This document shows positions 13,262 through 14,488 of a DNA stretch of 14,488 bases, in pieces (positions within the stretch are counted from its first letter, which is position 1; every line of letters starts with the position of its first letter). A program made the translations under genes and the position numbers. The notes beneath the pieces were generated by a model. That model saw only the letters and a program-made list of their open reading frames with translations. It was not told the DNA's origin and made no database searches. The DNA comes from Pseudomonadota bacterium (GTDB lineage Bacteria > Pseudomonadota > Alphaproteobacteria > Rhizobiales > Rhizobiaceae). The stretch spans positions 1 through 14,488 of the forward strand of contig JAEYRU010000081.1 in the NCBI GenBank assembly GCA_023435335.1, read 5' to 3'.

Positions 13262-14488
13262 TCAGAAGATGTCTGGCTCGTCCGCGCTGCGGCCGAAGCC
13301 GCGCTCGAGGAAGTCGAAGTCGCATCCCTGGTCGGCTTGCGTGACGTGGCGCGAAAACATCCATCCCCAGCCTCGCTCGAAGCGCGGCTCAGGCGGCTTC
13401 CATTCGGCGCGGCGGCGGGAAAGCTCATCCTCGTCCACCAGCATGTCGAGCCGACGCGCGGGCAGGTCGAGCCGGACGACGTCGCCGGTCCGCAGAAGCG
13501 CGAGCGGCCCGCCCACATAGGCTTCGGGGGCGACATGCAGCACGCAGGCGCCGTATGAGGTGCCCGACATTCGCGCATCGGAAATGCGCAGCATATCGCG
13601 GTGTCCCTGCCTGATCAGAGCCTTTGGAATGGGAAGCATGCCCCATTCGGGAAATCCCGGTCCGCCGAGCGGGCCGGCGTTGCGCAGCACCAGCACATGG
13701 TCGGGTCCAACGTCGAGGTTTTCGTCTTCCACCGCCTTCTTCATGTCGGGGTAGTTGTCGAAGACCAGTGCCGGCCCCTGATGGACGTGAAAGCGGGGGT
13801 CACAGGCGGCCGGCTTGATCACGGATCCCGACGGGCAGAGATTGCCGCGCAGCACGGCGAGGGACCCTTCGTGATAGACGGGATTGGACAACGGGCGAAT
13901 AACGTCGTCGTTGAAAACCTTGGCCCCGTCGAGATTCTTACCCAAGGTACGCCCGCTGACCGTCATTGCTTCGAGCACCAGACGATCCTTGATCTGCGCC
14001 ATCAACGCGCGCAGCCCGCCCGCGTAGTGGAAGTCCTCCATAAGGTAGTCCTTGCCGGAAGGCCGCACGTTGGCGATCAGGGGGGTTACGCGGCCGAGCT
14101 CATCAAGGTCGTCGAGCGTGAGCCTCACCCCCGCGCGGCGCGAGATGGCGATCAGATGCACGACCGCATTGGTCGAGCATCCGGTCGCCATTGCGACGAT
14201 CGCCGCGTTGCGCAGGGCGGCCTCGGTGACGATCAGGTCCGGCGTCAGATCCTCCCAGACCATCTCGACAATGCGGCGGCCGCATTCGGAGGCCATTCGC
14301 TGATGACCGGAATCCACCGCCGGAATCGACGACGCTCCCGGCAGCGTCAGGCCCATCGCCTCGGCGATCGCGGTCATGGTGCTCGCCGTACCCATGGTCA
14401 TGCAGACACCGGCCGAACGTGCGATGCCTCCCTGCAGCCCGATCCATTCGGCCTCGGAGACGTTTCCGGCACGCCGCTCATCCCAGTA
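13262..14488 (-). CDS. IlvD/Edd family dehydratase, probably sugar-acid (L-arabinonate-like); N-terminus outside window
   Basis: The visible 408 residues are the C-terminal two-thirds of an IlvD/Edd dehydratase, usually about 570-600 aa. Seen are 'GVCMTMGTASTMTAIAEAMG' with the Fe-S cysteine, 'LPGASSIPAVDSGHQRMA', 'SGSVIKPAAC', 'VLRNAGPLGGPGFPEWGM', and 'ISDARMSGTSYGACVLHVAP' with the catalytic serine. The enzyme removes water from a 2,3-dihydroxy acid to give a 2-oxo-3-deoxy acid, using an iron-sulfur cluster and Mg2+. The 'YWDERRAGNVSEAEWIGLQG' segment and the C-terminal 'EPDIF' resemble L-arabinonate/pentonate dehydratases more than biosynthetic IlvD. Pairing with the RraA-like aldolase supports sugar-acid catabolism. 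The exact substrate is not certain. Confidence 0.9.
   Translation of the reverse strand, partial: YWDERRAGNVSEAEWIGLQGGIARSAGVCMTMGTASTMTAIAEAMGLTLPGASSIPAVDSGHQRMASECGRRIVEMVWEDLTPDLIVTEAALRNAAIVAMATGCSTNAVVHLIAISRRAGVRLTLDDLDELGRVTPLIANVRPSGKDYLMEDFHYAGGLRALMAQIKDRLVLEAMTVSGRTLGKNLDGAKVFNDDVIRPLSNPVYHEGSLAVLRGNLCPSGSVIKPAACDPRFHVHQGPALVFDNYPDMKKAVEDENLDVGPDHVLVLRNAGPLGGPGFPEWGMLPIPKALIRQGHRDMLRISDARMSGTSYGACVLHVAPEAYVGGPLALLRTGDVVRLDLPARRLDMLVDEDELSRRRAEWKPPEPRFERGWGWMFSRHVTQADQGCDFDFLERGFGRSADEPDIF

Noticed and set aside
13216..13578. N-terminal extension of the RraA-like frame into the dehydratase gene
   Set aside because: It overlaps the conserved C-terminus of the dehydratase out of frame; a proper ribosome binding site and start exist at 13215.

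Overview
This window is about 14.5 kb of chromosome-like DNA. It is GC-rich and densely packed with intact metabolic and envelope genes. Gene content and protein style (Rhizobiales-type ketol-acid reductoisomerase, a short PilZ protein, FAS1 and DUF378 proteins, an L-arabinonate-dehydratase-like IlvD/Edd enzyme) suggest an alphaproteobacterium of the Hyphomicrobiales/Rhizobiales, probably near Mesorhizobium and relatives. That placement is inference. I see no insertion sequence, phage gene, CRISPR array or integrase, so this looks like core or near-core DNA rather than an island.

Layout, left to right. (1) The C-terminal part of a TetR-type regulator runs into ilvC (branched-chain amino acid synthesis), which ends in a clear hairpin terminator. 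(2) Two leftward genes follow: a small secreted protein with an extremely acidic tail and a short PilZ protein with degenerate c-di-GMP motifs. (3) A rightward cluster holds an endonuclease/exonuclease/phosphatase (EEP) family protein, a Nudix hydrolase 6 bp later and an aspartyl/asparaginyl beta-hydroxylase-like protein. Then come a 52-aa membrane protein and a frameshifted SnoaL/NTF2-like gene, closed by a bidirectional terminator. (4) A leftward FAS1 - DUF378 pair is divergent from an XRE-cupin regulator, and the intergenic region holds a perfect palindrome and repeated GATAA elements. (5) A leftward three-gene operon with overlapping stop/start codons encodes a MacAB-type exporter: membrane fusion protein, ATPase, permease. 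It is divergent from a PhzF-family enzyme. (6) A striking 15-bp inverted repeat, a small periplasmic protein and a tRNA-Lys(CTT) with a readable promoter come next. (7) The window ends in a leftward sugar-acid pair, an IlvD/Edd dehydratase (truncated by the window edge) followed by an RraA/HMG-aldolase-like protein, which suggests dehydration then aldol cleavage of a sugar acid.

I did not find a clearly new multi-gene system. The points most worth a second look are the EEP-Nudix-hydroxylase cluster, the frameshifted SnoaL-like gene beside an overlooked 52-aa membrane ORF, the regulatory DNA between FAS1 and the XRE-cupin gene, the hairpin touching the DUF378 ribosome binding site, and the nested palindrome after the PhzF gene.
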